In this document: positions 33,127 through 41,256 of the stretch, piece by piece
How the letters are laid out: each line of letters starts with the position of its first letter
Position numbering within the stretch: position 1 is the first letter of the stretch
NCBI GenBank assembly: GCA_039683515.1
Contig: JBDKRG010000004.1
Span: forward strand, 124,001 to 188,000
Reading direction: 5' to 3'
DNA length: 64,000 bases
Origin: JAJFUE01 sp039683515
Lineage (GTDB): Bacteria; Sumerlaeota; Sumerlaeia; MVZB01
The notes under the pieces: model-generated
The model's input: the letters and a program-made list of their open reading frames with translations, nothing else
Databases searched by the model: none
What the model was told of the DNA's origin: nothing
Translations under genes and position numbers: made by a program

Positions 33127-34872
33127 ATGAAACGAATGAGCGCGGCCCTGGTTGTTTTGCTGCTGATGGCGGTTTCGCGCGTGGCGTGGGCGGATTTGGC
33201 GGCGCTGCTGCCGGACAACACGATTGTCGTCGTGCGCGCGCCGAGCATGCCGGAGCTGATCCGGGCATACGATCGGTCCCCGATGGGCGCGATGCTGCGC
33301 GATCCGGCCGCGAAACGGCTGCTCGAGCCGGTGAAAAAGGAGTGGGCCGGGGCCCAGGGCCGGGCGGTGGCGCGAAAGAGCGTTTCGGGGGCGGAATGGC
33401 GCGGGTTTGCGACGGGTGACGCGATGCTCGCGGCGATCGCCGCGCCGGGGAGCTCGAAAAAGGGCGTTCAATGGGTGCTGCTGGCCGAGCATGGCGCGGG
33501 GGCCGGCGTGATGGATGCGCTCCGGGCCGGGCCCAAACCGGCGAGGGGGCGGATCGAGAAAAAAGAGGAGCCGGCCGGCGCGCTGACCTACACGCGACTG
33601 CGATTCGTGCGCGAGGTCGAGGCGAAAATCCCCGGCGGCCCGCAGGGCGGGCCGACCGCGCTCAAGCAGGTCAGCGACGAGTACGACGAGTACGTCGACG
33701 GGTCGGTCGTGGTGTTCGCGCCGGCGGAGGGCGGGGCCGTCCGGGGCGTCGTCGAGCGGCTGGGCCGGATCCGCGCGGGCGAACAACTGACCCCCCCGGC
33801 GTTGATCGCGGCGGCGCGGACGGGTCAGGTCCAGGTGTTCGTCGACATCGGCCGGCTGTCGGGGCTGTTCGATCGGCATGAAAAAATCAAGCCGGTGGAG
33901 GCGCTGGTGTTCGATCCGCGCGCGCTGGGGCTGGGCGGGATGAAGGCCGCCGCGGCCGTCGACCTGCGCCCGGACGGCGTGAACGTCGACATCGCGATCG
34001 ACGCCCCCGCGCGGCGGACCGGCCTGGCCAAGATCCTGTTCTTGCAAAACACGCTGACCACCGGGACGGCCGGCATCGTTCCCGCGAACACGATCGCCTA
34101 CGGCGCGCTCGGCTACCCGCTCGCGCAGGGGTGGCGGGCCTTCAACGAACTTTTGGCCGGGGCGTCGCCGGCCACGGCCGTGACGCTCGCCTCGCAGATC
34201 GAGGCGATCCGGCAGGCGACGGGGCACGACCTGAACGCTGACCTGTTCGGCAATCTCGGCGACGTGTTTTCGAGGTTCATCGCGGGCGAGGGGGGCGGCA
34301 AGACGATCGCCGAGCGGAGCACCTACCTCGTGCGGGTCCGGGACGAGGCGGTGTTCCGCGGCGCGCTGGAGGCGCTCCTGGCGCACCTCTCGCAGGGCAT
34401 GGGGATGTACCAGATCGTCCGGGATGAGTATCTTGGGCATGCCGTGTGGGGGCTGCGGCCGGGCCGGCCCGGCGTGGTCACGCGGACCGAGCCGGTGTTC
34501 TGGATCTCGATCAGCAACGGGTGGGGCGTCGTCGGGACGCGCGCCGAGGCCGTGCGCGCGACGCTGCGCCACATCGAACGGAAGACGCCGGCCGGCTCGC
34601 TTGCCGACAGCGGCGAATTCCGGGCGGCGATGGCCGCGCTGCCGGCCGTGCGCCAGGGCGAGTGGTATGTTAATCTGGGCGCGTCGTCGCCGCTAATCAC
34701 GATGGCGCCGCCGATCAAGACGCTGGCCGGCAGGATCAAGGTCGCCCCGTTCATCCCGGGCGAGGAGGCCGGGTTCGGCCCGTTGTGGAGCCGGTATTTC
34801 GGGCCGGCCGGCGCGGCGCGAATCGTCGACGGCAACCGCATGCGCATCGAGGTCAGATGCAAAGGGAAATGA
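33127..34872 (+). CDS. Exported hypothetical protein (DUF3352-like)
   Basis: A 581-residue protein with a signal peptide (SAALVVLLLMAVSRVAWA). The mature chain opens with DLAALLPDNTIVVVRAPSMPELIRAY, a DUF3352-like start (a repeated start of proteins that track large exported structures). It then alternates long mixed alpha/beta segments such as GATGDAMLAAIAAPG-type and VQVFVDIGRLSGLFDRHEKIK. No catalytic motif is visible. It starts 11 bases behind AAGGAAACGA. The stop TGA falls inside the first unit of a 7-base repeat that leads into the next gene, so it likely heads the unit with the three TPR membrane proteins. Confidence 0.7.
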   Translation: MKRMSAALVVLLLMAVSRVAWADLAALLPDNTIVVVRAPSMPELIRAYDRSPMGAMLRDPAAKRLLEPVKKEWAGAQGRAVARKSVSGAEWRGFATGDAMLAAIAAPGSSKKGVQWVLLAEHGAGAGVMDALRAGPKPARGRIEKKEEPAGALTYTRLRFVREVEAKIPGGPQGGPTALKQVSDEYDEYVDGSVVVFAPAEGGAVRGVVERLGRIRAGEQLTPPALIAAARTGQVQVFVDIGRLSGLFDRHEKIKPVEALVFDPRALGLGGMKAAAAVDLRPDGVNVDIAIDAPARRTGLAKILFLQNTLTTGTAGIVPANTIAYGALGYPLAQGWRAFNELLAGASPATAVTLASQIEAIRQATGHDLNADLFGNLGDVFSRFIAGEGGGKTIAERSTYLVRVRDEAVFRGALEALLAHLSQGMGMYQIVRDEYLGHAVWGLRPGRPGVVTRTEPVFWISISNGWGVVGTRAEAVRATLRHIERKTPAGSLADSGEFRAAMAALPAVRQGEWYVNLGASSPLITMAPPIKTLAGRIKVAPFIPGEEAGFGPLWSRYFGPAGAARIVDGNRMRIEVRCKGK

Positions 34873-34916
34873 TGAATGATGAATGATGAATGATGAGTGA
34901 TGAGTGATGAGAATAC
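34866..34916 (+). repeat. ATGATGA-type heptamer repeat bridging two genes
   Basis: Five to six units of ATGATGA/GTGATGA (period 7) start within the upstream gene's stop codon and end just before the downstream start. Each unit offers overlapping ATG and TGA codons, and successive units fall in different frames. Similar arrays follow the stops at 47867 and 50057. Confidence 0.75.
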
Positions 34917-34917
34917 G

Positions 34918-36702
34918 ATGAAAATTGCGCCTAAACAGAAATCCAGTTCGATTGTGAGCAATTGGCCGGTGGGAAAGATCGCCGTGCCGGTCCTGCTCGT
35001 CGTCGCGGCGATCGTGATCTACCTGCCGGCGATGGGCGGGAGCTTCCTGTGGGACGACGAAATCTCAATCATCAAAAATGATCTGCTGCGGCAGGCCGAT
35101 GGGCTGTGGCTGTTCTGGACGACCATCGGCACGGTCCCGCTCGAGGAACATTACTGGCCGATCACCTACAGCGCCCTGTGGCTGGAGTGGCGCCTGTGGG
35201 GGGAGGCGGCGGTCGGGTTTCATGCCGTCAACGTCATCCTTCACGCCATCGTCGGCATCCAGATCTGGCGGCTGATGCGGCGGCTCGGCTTGCCGGGGGC
35301 GTGGCTGGCGGCGGCGCTGTTCGTGGCGCACCCCGTCAACGTCGAGGCGGTGGCGTGGGTCATCAGCATCAAGGGGTTGCTCGCGGCGCTGTTCTTTTTG
35401 CTGTGCATCGAGTTCTACATGAACCACGAGGAGCGCGGCGGGCGCACATGGATGATCCTGGCCGCGACGGCCGCGGCCGCGGCGATGCTGTCGAAATCCT
35501 CGCCGGTGATGCTCCCGGTCGCGCTGGGGATCCTGGCCTGGTACCGGCGCGGCCGGCTCGAAAAGAACGACTGGGCGGGGGTCGCGCTGATCGCCGAGGT
35601 GGTGATCGTGCTGGCGTTCGTCGACCTGTGGGTCGTGCGGCAGGTGCTCAAGGACGCGCCCCCGGCGGCGATCCCGCCGCTTGCCGACCGGCTCGCGCAG
35701 GCCGGCTGGACGTTCTGGCTCTACGTCGAAAAGCTGCTTTGGCCCTTGAACCTGAGCCCGTTCTACCCGCCGCTGCGCGTGAGCGCCGCGCGCGTTGCCG
35801 ACTGGATCCCGCTGGCGGCGATTCTTCCCGTGACCGCCGGGCTGTGGCTCGCGCGGCGGCGGATCGGGCGCGGCCCGGTCGCGTGCTGGGTTTATTACGG
35901 CGTGATGCTGGGGCCGATCCTGGGAATCGTCTACTTCAGCTTCCTGAGGCTTTCGCCGGCGGGGGACCGCTACCAGTATCTCGCGATGATCGCGCCGGTC
36001 GCCGGGGCGGGGGCTCTGGCGGGGGCGTGGATCGAGCGCGGCGCGGGGCGGGCGCGAATCGCGCGCGCCGCGCCCGCGGTCGCCGTCCTCGCCGCCCTGG
36101 CCTCTCTGACGTTCAGGCAGGCCGGGATTTACCGCGACCAGGAGACGCTGTTCCGGCACGCGGTCGCGGTCGCGCCCGATTCGGCCGAGGCCCAATACGA
36201 CCTGGCGACGACGTTGCTGCGGACGAATCCGGCCGAGGCGGAGAAGTATTACGCCGAGACGGTCCGGCTCAAGCCGGACCACTGGGCGGCGGTCTGCAAC
36301 CTCGGCATCCTTCAGCTTTCGCAGGACCGGTTCGCGGACGCGGCCAGGACCTATCAGCAGGCGCTCGACCGCGGCTGCCCCGATACGGGCGTTTTTCAGA
36401 ATTACGCCTGGATCCTGGCGGCCTCGCCCGAGCCGGGGGTGAGGAAGCCGCAACAGGCGCTCGAGCTCGCCAACCGGGTGATGCAGGAGCCGCGCGCGAA
36501 GACCGACCCGGAGGTTTACAGCCTCCTGGCCGCCGCGCAGGCGGCCAACGGGCGGTTCGACGAGGCGTTGGACATGGCCCGGCAGGGACGGCAAATCGCC
36601 CTGGAGACGCGCCAGTACGATTCGATCCGGAAGCTGGTCGAGATGATCGGCCTGTTCATGGACCGCCAGCCGTACGTGCTGCCGCGCGAGTCGGTGCTGT
36701 GA
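34918..36702 (+). CDS. TMTC-like multi-pass membrane protein with TPR repeats, copy 1
   Basis: A 594-residue protein with about ten transmembrane helices followed by TPR-like repeats from about 410 on. The first extracytoplasmic loop holds FLWDDEISIIKN, matching the WDD..N motif of GT-C-fold TMTC glycosyltransferases. HPVNVEAVAWVISIKGLLAA matches their HPxxxExVA block. The related SKSSPVMLPVALG block is also present. TMTC proteins transfer mannose to secreted proteins in eukaryotes (family knowledge); bacterial relatives are uncharacterised. It is the first of three tandem paralogs. The frame could start seven codons earlier at 34897, inside the repeat. Confidence 0.8.
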   Translation: MKIAPKQKSSSIVSNWPVGKIAVPVLLVVAAIVIYLPAMGGSFLWDDEISIIKNDLLRQADGLWLFWTTIGTVPLEEHYWPITYSALWLEWRLWGEAAVGFHAVNVILHAIVGIQIWRLMRRLGLPGAWLAAALFVAHPVNVEAVAWVISIKGLLAALFFLLCIEFYMNHEERGGRTWMILAATAAAAAMLSKSSPVMLPVALGILAWYRRGRLEKNDWAGVALIAEVVIVLAFVDLWVVRQVLKDAPPAAIPPLADRLAQAGWTFWLYVEKLLWPLNLSPFYPPLRVSAARVADWIPLAAILPVTAGLWLARRRIGRGPVACWVYYGVMLGPILGIVYFSFLRLSPAGDRYQYLAMIAPVAGAGALAGAWIERGAGRARIARAAPAVAVLAALASLTFRQAGIYRDQETLFRHAVAVAPDSAEAQYDLATTLLRTNPAEAEKYYAETVRLKPDHWAAVCNLGILQLSQDRFADAARTYQQALDRGCPDTGVFQNYAWILAASPEPGVRKPQQALELANRVMQEPRAKTDPEVYSLLAAAQAANGRFDEALDMARQGRQIALETRQYDSIRKLVEMIGLFMDRQPYVLPRESVL

Positions 36703-36745
36703 GGGTTTCGTTTTCGAATTGTCGGGGCCCGGCGGGCGGGTTAGG

Positions 36746-38614
36746 ATGGCCGAGGGCGTTTGGCCCGCAGGGAGAGCCGCGGTTTTGGTGACGCACAAGG
36801 GAAGTTCGCGAAAGCGCCAGGGGCGCCGGGCCGGGCCGGCCGAGGAGGCGGCCGCGCCGGGGGCGCAACGGCTCGACGCGGCCGCGCCGTGCGCGCTGTG
36901 CATCCTCGCCATCCTTGTTTTCTACCCCGTCATGAAATGCCTGTTCGTGTGGGACGACGTCGTCGCCGTGCTCGACAACATCCTGCTGCGCACGCCCGGG
37001 GGGGCGTGGAAGATCTGGACGACGATCGGCACGATCCCCGCCGAAAAGCATTACTGGCCGATCACGTACACGCTCCTTTGGGCGCAGTGGCAGTTGTGGG
37101 GGAATGCGCCGGAGGGCTACCACATCGTCAGCGTGGCGCTCAACGCGGCCGTCGCGCTCCAGGTCTGGCGGCTGATGCGGCGGCTGGGGTTGCCGGGCGC
37201 CTTCCTGGCGGCGGCCGTGTTCGCGGTGCACCCGGTGCACGTCGAGGTGGTGGCCTGGGTGATCAGCCAGAAGGACCTGCTCGCGACGCTGTTTTTCCTG
37301 ATCGCGGTCGAGATGCACGCCAACCATGACGAGCGCGGCGGGTGGAAATGGCTGGCGCTCGCGGCCGGCGCGGCGATCGCGGCGATGCTGAGCAAATCCT
37401 CGCCGGTCGTGCTGCCGGCGGCGCTAGCGATCTGGGCGTGGTACCGCCACGGCCGCATCGATCGGCGCAACGGGATCGGGATCGCGGTCATCGGCGCGGT
37501 CATGCTGATCATGGCCGTGGCCGACATGGGGGTCGGCGCGGCCCTGGCCAAGGCCGAACTGGCCACGCCGCCCCTAGCCGAGCGGATTGCGGCGTCGGGT
37601 TGGAATTTCTGGCGCTACGCGCTGAAGCTCGTCTGCCCGCTGTGGCTCAGCCCGGTTTATCCGCGGGTGGCGGTGGATCCGGGAAACATGCTGCACTGGC
37701 TGCCGCTGGCGTCGATCGCGGCGGTGACGGCGGGGCTGTGGGCGGCGCGGCGGCGGATCGGGCGCGGACCGCTGGCGTGCTGGCTGTTTTACGGCGTGGC
37801 GCTGGGGCCGATCCTGGGGATCATCCACTTCAAGTTCCTCGAGATTTCGCAGGTCGCCGACCGCTACCAGTACATGGCCAGCCTCGGGCCGGTCGCCGGC
37901 GCCAGCGTCTTGATCGCGGCCTGGTCGCGCAGGTTGAGCCGCGCGCAGGCCGCGTGGCTGTATGCGGCGGCCGGGGCGGTCGTGCTGCTGTTCTCGGGGC
38001 TGAGCTGGCGGCAGGCGGCCATTTTCCGCAGCCAGAGGACGCTGTTCGCGCACGCGATCACAATCGCCCCCGATTCGCCGTACGTGTTGTGGTACCTCGG
38101 CACCGAGGAACTCAACGACGGCAAGAACGAACTGGCCGAGCGGATGTTCGTCAAGGCGGTGAAGATCAAGCCCGACCTGTGGGGCGCGGTATCGAATTAC
38201 GGCGTGTCGCTCATTCGCCAGAACCGGATCCGCGAGGCCGCGAGCGTGCTGCGGCGCGCCGTCGACCAGGGGAGCGTCGAGTCGGGCGTGCTGAGCAACC
38301 TGGCGTGGCTGATGGCGTCGCAGGCCGACCCGCAGGTGCGCAACCCGGCCATGGCGCTGAAGCTGGCCACGCAGCTGGTGGAGAACGCCCAGATCGTGAC
38401 GCCGGCGTATTTGAACACGCTGGCGGCGGCGTACGCGGCCAACGGCCGGTTCGCCGACGCGGTCGTCAACCTGCGCAAGGCGATCAGCCTGGCGCGCGAT
38501 TACAACGAGCACAAGTACGCGGACAACCTCGAGAAGCTGATTCTGCCGGCATACGAGAGCGGCCGTCCGATGCGCTTGAAATCCTTTCAGCAAGACGGGG
38601 GCAACCGGCGGTGA
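36746..38614 (+). CDS. TMTC-like multi-pass membrane protein with TPR repeats, copy 2
   Basis: A 622-residue paralog of the previous gene, with the same layout: a basic N-terminal segment (about 1-45), then LFVWDDVVAVLDN, EKHYWPITYTLLWAQW, HPVHVEVVAWVISQKDLLAT, SKSSPVVLPAALA and ten or so helices, followed by TPR-like repeats in the last 200 residues. ATG 36746 is provisional; GTG 36788 (VTHKGSSRKRQG) also gives a basic start like that of copy 3. The stop GTGA overlaps the start of copy 3. Translational coupling suggests the three act together. Confidence 0.8.
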   Translation: MAEGVWPAGRAAVLVTHKGSSRKRQGRRAGPAEEAAAPGAQRLDAAAPCALCILAILVFYPVMKCLFVWDDVVAVLDNILLRTPGGAWKIWTTIGTIPAEKHYWPITYTLLWAQWQLWGNAPEGYHIVSVALNAAVALQVWRLMRRLGLPGAFLAAAVFAVHPVHVEVVAWVISQKDLLATLFFLIAVEMHANHDERGGWKWLALAAGAAIAAMLSKSSPVVLPAALAIWAWYRHGRIDRRNGIGIAVIGAVMLIMAVADMGVGAALAKAELATPPLAERIAASGWNFWRYALKLVCPLWLSPVYPRVAVDPGNMLHWLPLASIAAVTAGLWAARRRIGRGPLACWLFYGVALGPILGIIHFKFLEISQVADRYQYMASLGPVAGASVLIAAWSRRLSRAQAAWLYAAAGAVVLLFSGLSWRQAAIFRSQRTLFAHAITIAPDSPYVLWYLGTEELNDGKNELAERMFVKAVKIKPDLWGAVSNYGVSLIRQNRIREAASVLRRAVDQGSVESGVLSNLAWLMASQADPQVRNPAMALKLATQLVENAQIVTPAYLNTLAAAYAANGRFADAVVNLRKAISLARDYNEHKYADNLEKLILPAYESGRPMRLKSFQQDGGNRR

Positions 38615-40431
38615 AGGACAAACGCTCCACACGCGGGCGAGCGGCCCGAAAAGAGGCGGGCCGGCGCCGGCGCGACGCCGCGGCTTCGGCCGCCGCGCCC
38701 CGCATGCGGCCGGCCGACCTGCTCGCCCCCGTTCTGCTCCTCGTTTTGACCTTCATCATCTACTGGCCGGCGCTGGCGGGCGAGTTCCTGTGGGACGACA
38801 CCAGCTCGATCCTGGAGAATCCGCTCATGCGCCAGGAGGGGGGATTGCGCCTGATCTGGACGACGGTCGGGTCCATTCCGCAGGAAAGCCACTACTGGCC
38901 GGTGACCTACACGGCGCTGTGGCTGCAGTTCCGGCTGTGGGGCGCGTCGCCGGTCGGCTACCACGTGGTGAACCTGCTGATTTATGCCGCGATCGCCGTT
39001 CAAATCCTGCGCCTCATGCGGCGGCTCGGCCTGCCGGGCGCCTGGCTGGGCGCGCTCCTGTTCCTGCTCCATCCGGTGCATGTGGAGACGGTCGCGTGGA
39101 TCATCGGGATCAAGGATCTGCTGGCGACGGCGCTGGGGCTGCTCGCGGCCGGATTTTTTCTAAACCATCTCGAGCGCGGCGGCTGGAAGTGGCTCGCGTG
39201 GTCGTGCGTTGCCGCCGCCGCGGCGGTCCTGAGCAAAACCACGCCGGTCGCGCTGCCGCTGGTCCTGGCCATCGTCCTCTGGCACCGGGACGGCCGGATC
39301 GGGCGCCGGGGGTGGGGAGCGCTTGCGGCGCTGGCGGCGGTTGCGTGGTCGATCGCCGCCGGCGACATGATCGTCGCCAAGCGCCTGGCCAACCCGCTCC
39401 AGGAAGTCACGCCGTTGGCCGATCGCCTCGTTCAGGCGGGATGGGCATTCTGGCTCTACGTGCTCAAGCTGGCGTGGCCGGCCGGGCTCAGCCCGTTTTA
39501 CCCGATCCGGGACTTGAGCCCGGCGCGGCCGCTCGATTGGCTCCCGCTCGCCGCCGCGGCGGCCGCCGCGGCACTGGCCTGGCTGATGCGGGGGCGGCTC
39601 GGCCGCGGGCCGGTGGCGAGCTGGCTGTTTTACTGCGTGTGCCTGGCCCCGGTCGTGGGGGTGATCTTCATCGATTTCCTGCTGCTGACGCCGGCCGCGG
39701 ACCGCTATCAATTCATGGCGAGCATCGGGCCGATCGCGGGGATCGCGGCGCTGGCGGGCGGGGCGGTTCAGAAGCAGCGGCTGAAATGGATGTATGCGCC
39801 GGTCGCGCTGGTTCTGATCGCGCTGGCCGCGCTGAGCTGGCGGCAGGCCGGCTATTATCAGGACATGGAGAAGCTGTTCGTCCATGCGCAGAAGATCGCG
39901 CCCGACTCGTCGGAGGTCTGCTCCACCCTCGGCTACGTCTATTCCAGGCAAGGCCGCTACGACGAGGCCGAGGAGCTTCTGCGCAAGGCGGTCCGGATCA
40001 GGCCCAAGGACTGGAACGCCGTGTGTCACCTCGGCACGCTGATGGCGAATCAGAACCGGATCCGCAACGCGGTGACGATTTATACCGAGGCGGTCAATGC
40101 CGGCTGCAACAATGCGGACGTGCTGGCGAACCTGGCATGGCTGCTGGCGACGACGCCGGATCCAAACATATACAATCCCGCGCGCGCGCTGGAACTGGCC
40201 AAAATGAGCCTCGGCGGATCCAACGCCGTCAGCCCGACATACCTGAACGCGCTGGCGGCGGCGCAGATGGCGACCGGCCAGACGGCCGAGGGACTCGGCA
40301 CCGCCCGGCAGGCGCTGCAACTGGCCCGCGATACCCACTCGCTCAAGCTCGCCGCATTCATCGAAAAGCTGATCCCGCTCTACGAGCAGGGGCAGCCGTG
40401 CATCATGCGGGTCAGGGATGAATCGAGGTAG
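38611..40431 (+). CDS. TMTC-like multi-pass membrane protein with TPR repeats, copy 3
   Basis: A 606-residue paralog whose GTG start overlaps the previous stop. The basic leader (KDKRSTRGRAARKEAGRRRR) precedes FLWDDTSSILENPLMRQ, ESHYWPVTYTALWLQF, HPVHVETVAWIIGIKDLLAT, SKTTPVALPLVLA and membrane helices. TPR repeats end it (SSEVCSTLGYVYSRQGRYDE). The three copies share motif order throughout but differ in the loops, so they are old duplicates. A terminator follows at 40471-40494. Substrate and donor lipid are unknown. Confidence 0.82.
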   Translation: MKDKRSTRGRAARKEAGRRRRDAAASAAAPRMRPADLLAPVLLLVLTFIIYWPALAGEFLWDDTSSILENPLMRQEGGLRLIWTTVGSIPQESHYWPVTYTALWLQFRLWGASPVGYHVVNLLIYAAIAVQILRLMRRLGLPGAWLGALLFLLHPVHVETVAWIIGIKDLLATALGLLAAGFFLNHLERGGWKWLAWSCVAAAAAVLSKTTPVALPLVLAIVLWHRDGRIGRRGWGALAALAAVAWSIAAGDMIVAKRLANPLQEVTPLADRLVQAGWAFWLYVLKLAWPAGLSPFYPIRDLSPARPLDWLPLAAAAAAAALAWLMRGRLGRGPVASWLFYCVCLAPVVGVIFIDFLLLTPAADRYQFMASIGPIAGIAALAGGAVQKQRLKWMYAPVALVLIALAALSWRQAGYYQDMEKLFVHAQKIAPDSSEVCSTLGYVYSRQGRYDEAEELLRKAVRIRPKDWNAVCHLGTLMANQNRIRNAVTIYTEAVNAGCNNADVLANLAWLLATTPDPNIYNPARALELAKMSLGGSNAVSPTYLNALAAAQMATGQTAEGLGTARQALQLARDTHSLKLAAFIEKLIPLYEQGQPCIMRVRDESR

Positions 40432-40470
40432 GGTTCAGGGACGCAAAGGACTCAAAGGACGAAAAAAAAC

Positions 40471-40494
40471 AGCCCCGGAATCCGGGGCGTTTTA
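40471..40494 (+). terminator. Intrinsic terminator after TMTC-like gene 3
   Basis: GCCCCGGAATCCGGGGC (40472-40488) folds as a short stem and is followed by GTTTTAAT. It ends the unit of exported protein and three paralogs. Confidence 0.75.
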
Positions 40495-40553
40495 ATGCTA
40501 CTCCGCCGCTCCGTATGATCGGCTTTCTTTTTGTGCTGAAGGCGCAAGATCAA

Positions 40554-40917
40554 AAAGCCTGGGGCGGAGCGAAGCGCGGCCCTGGGTCACGAACTGCACC
40601 CAACCGGGGCTCTGAAGGAGCGAGAGAAATCGGTTTCTCCCGCGCCTTCAGCGCTCCGAATTTTAATGTCACGCAACCTGGGGCTGCGCTTCGCTCCGCC
40701 CCAGGCTTTATTCTTTCGCGCTTTCAGCGCGTGGGATCAGTTGCATTCCAAAACATACGACATATGGCAGAGTAGTATTATCGCGGTTGACAAAAGTCAT
40801 GCGGCAATACGGCGTGTTCCTATAGGCCGCCGCGGGATGAGTGGCGATGAGACGCGCTTTCAGCGCTTGGTTCATGCCGTCGCCGACCTGGGGCTGCGCT
40901 TCGCTGCGCCAGGCTGG
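40554..40917. repeat. CCTGGGGC-type hairpin element
   Basis: AGCCTGGGGCGGAGCGAAGC (within 40554-40577) recurs in perfect inverted form at 40686-40709. A third diverged copy with CCTGGGGCTGCGCTTCGCTG is at 40887-40917. Short CGCTTTCAGCGC and CTCCCGCGCCTTCAGCGC-like stems lie between them. It resembles hairpin repeats known from planctomycete-type genomes. Confidence 0.65.
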
Positions 40918-40960
40918 TATGACTGCGCGCCTTTGGCGCTTTGACCGGTCGGCCGGCAAG

Positions 40961-41172
40961 CCGAGCACGACGGACGAGGAAAACATCGATTTTCGATTAC
41001 GATTACGATTACGACGCACGACGCACGAGCACGAACACGACGGACGACGGACGAGGAAAACATCGATTACGATTACGATTACGAGCACGAGCACGACGGA
41101 CGACGGACGAAAACGACGGACGAGGAAAATATGGATTTTCGATTACGATTACGACGCACGACGCACGAACGG
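40961..41172. repeat. CGATTACG-type higher-order repeat array
   Basis: About 200 bases built of CGATTA, CGACGCA, CGAGCA and CGACGGA words. A higher-order unit of GACGGACGAGGAAAA, then ATTTTCGATTACGATTACG, then CACGACGCACGA recurs three times. It is the largest member of the family seen at 20878, 22177 and 46641. No gene is supported in 40432-41256. Confidence 0.8.
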
Positions 41173-41256
41173 ATTAGTTTCGTCAAGCACGACAAAGGTT
41201 TGCGAGAGATGCGGATTGAATATCAATCTCATCTCTCATCTTTGATTCAGGCCCGA

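Noticed and set aside
30191..33268. A 1025-codon open frame antisense to the nine-repeat protein
   Set aside because: Its Arg/Asp/Gly/Pro-rich composition lacks any domain, and the opposite strand has a signal peptide and nine clear repeats. High GC keeps antisense frames open.
40961..41172. CGATTACG array as a CRISPR
   Set aside because: Units are 6-7 bases with no constant repeat of 24-40 bases, no unique spacers and no cas genes nearby.
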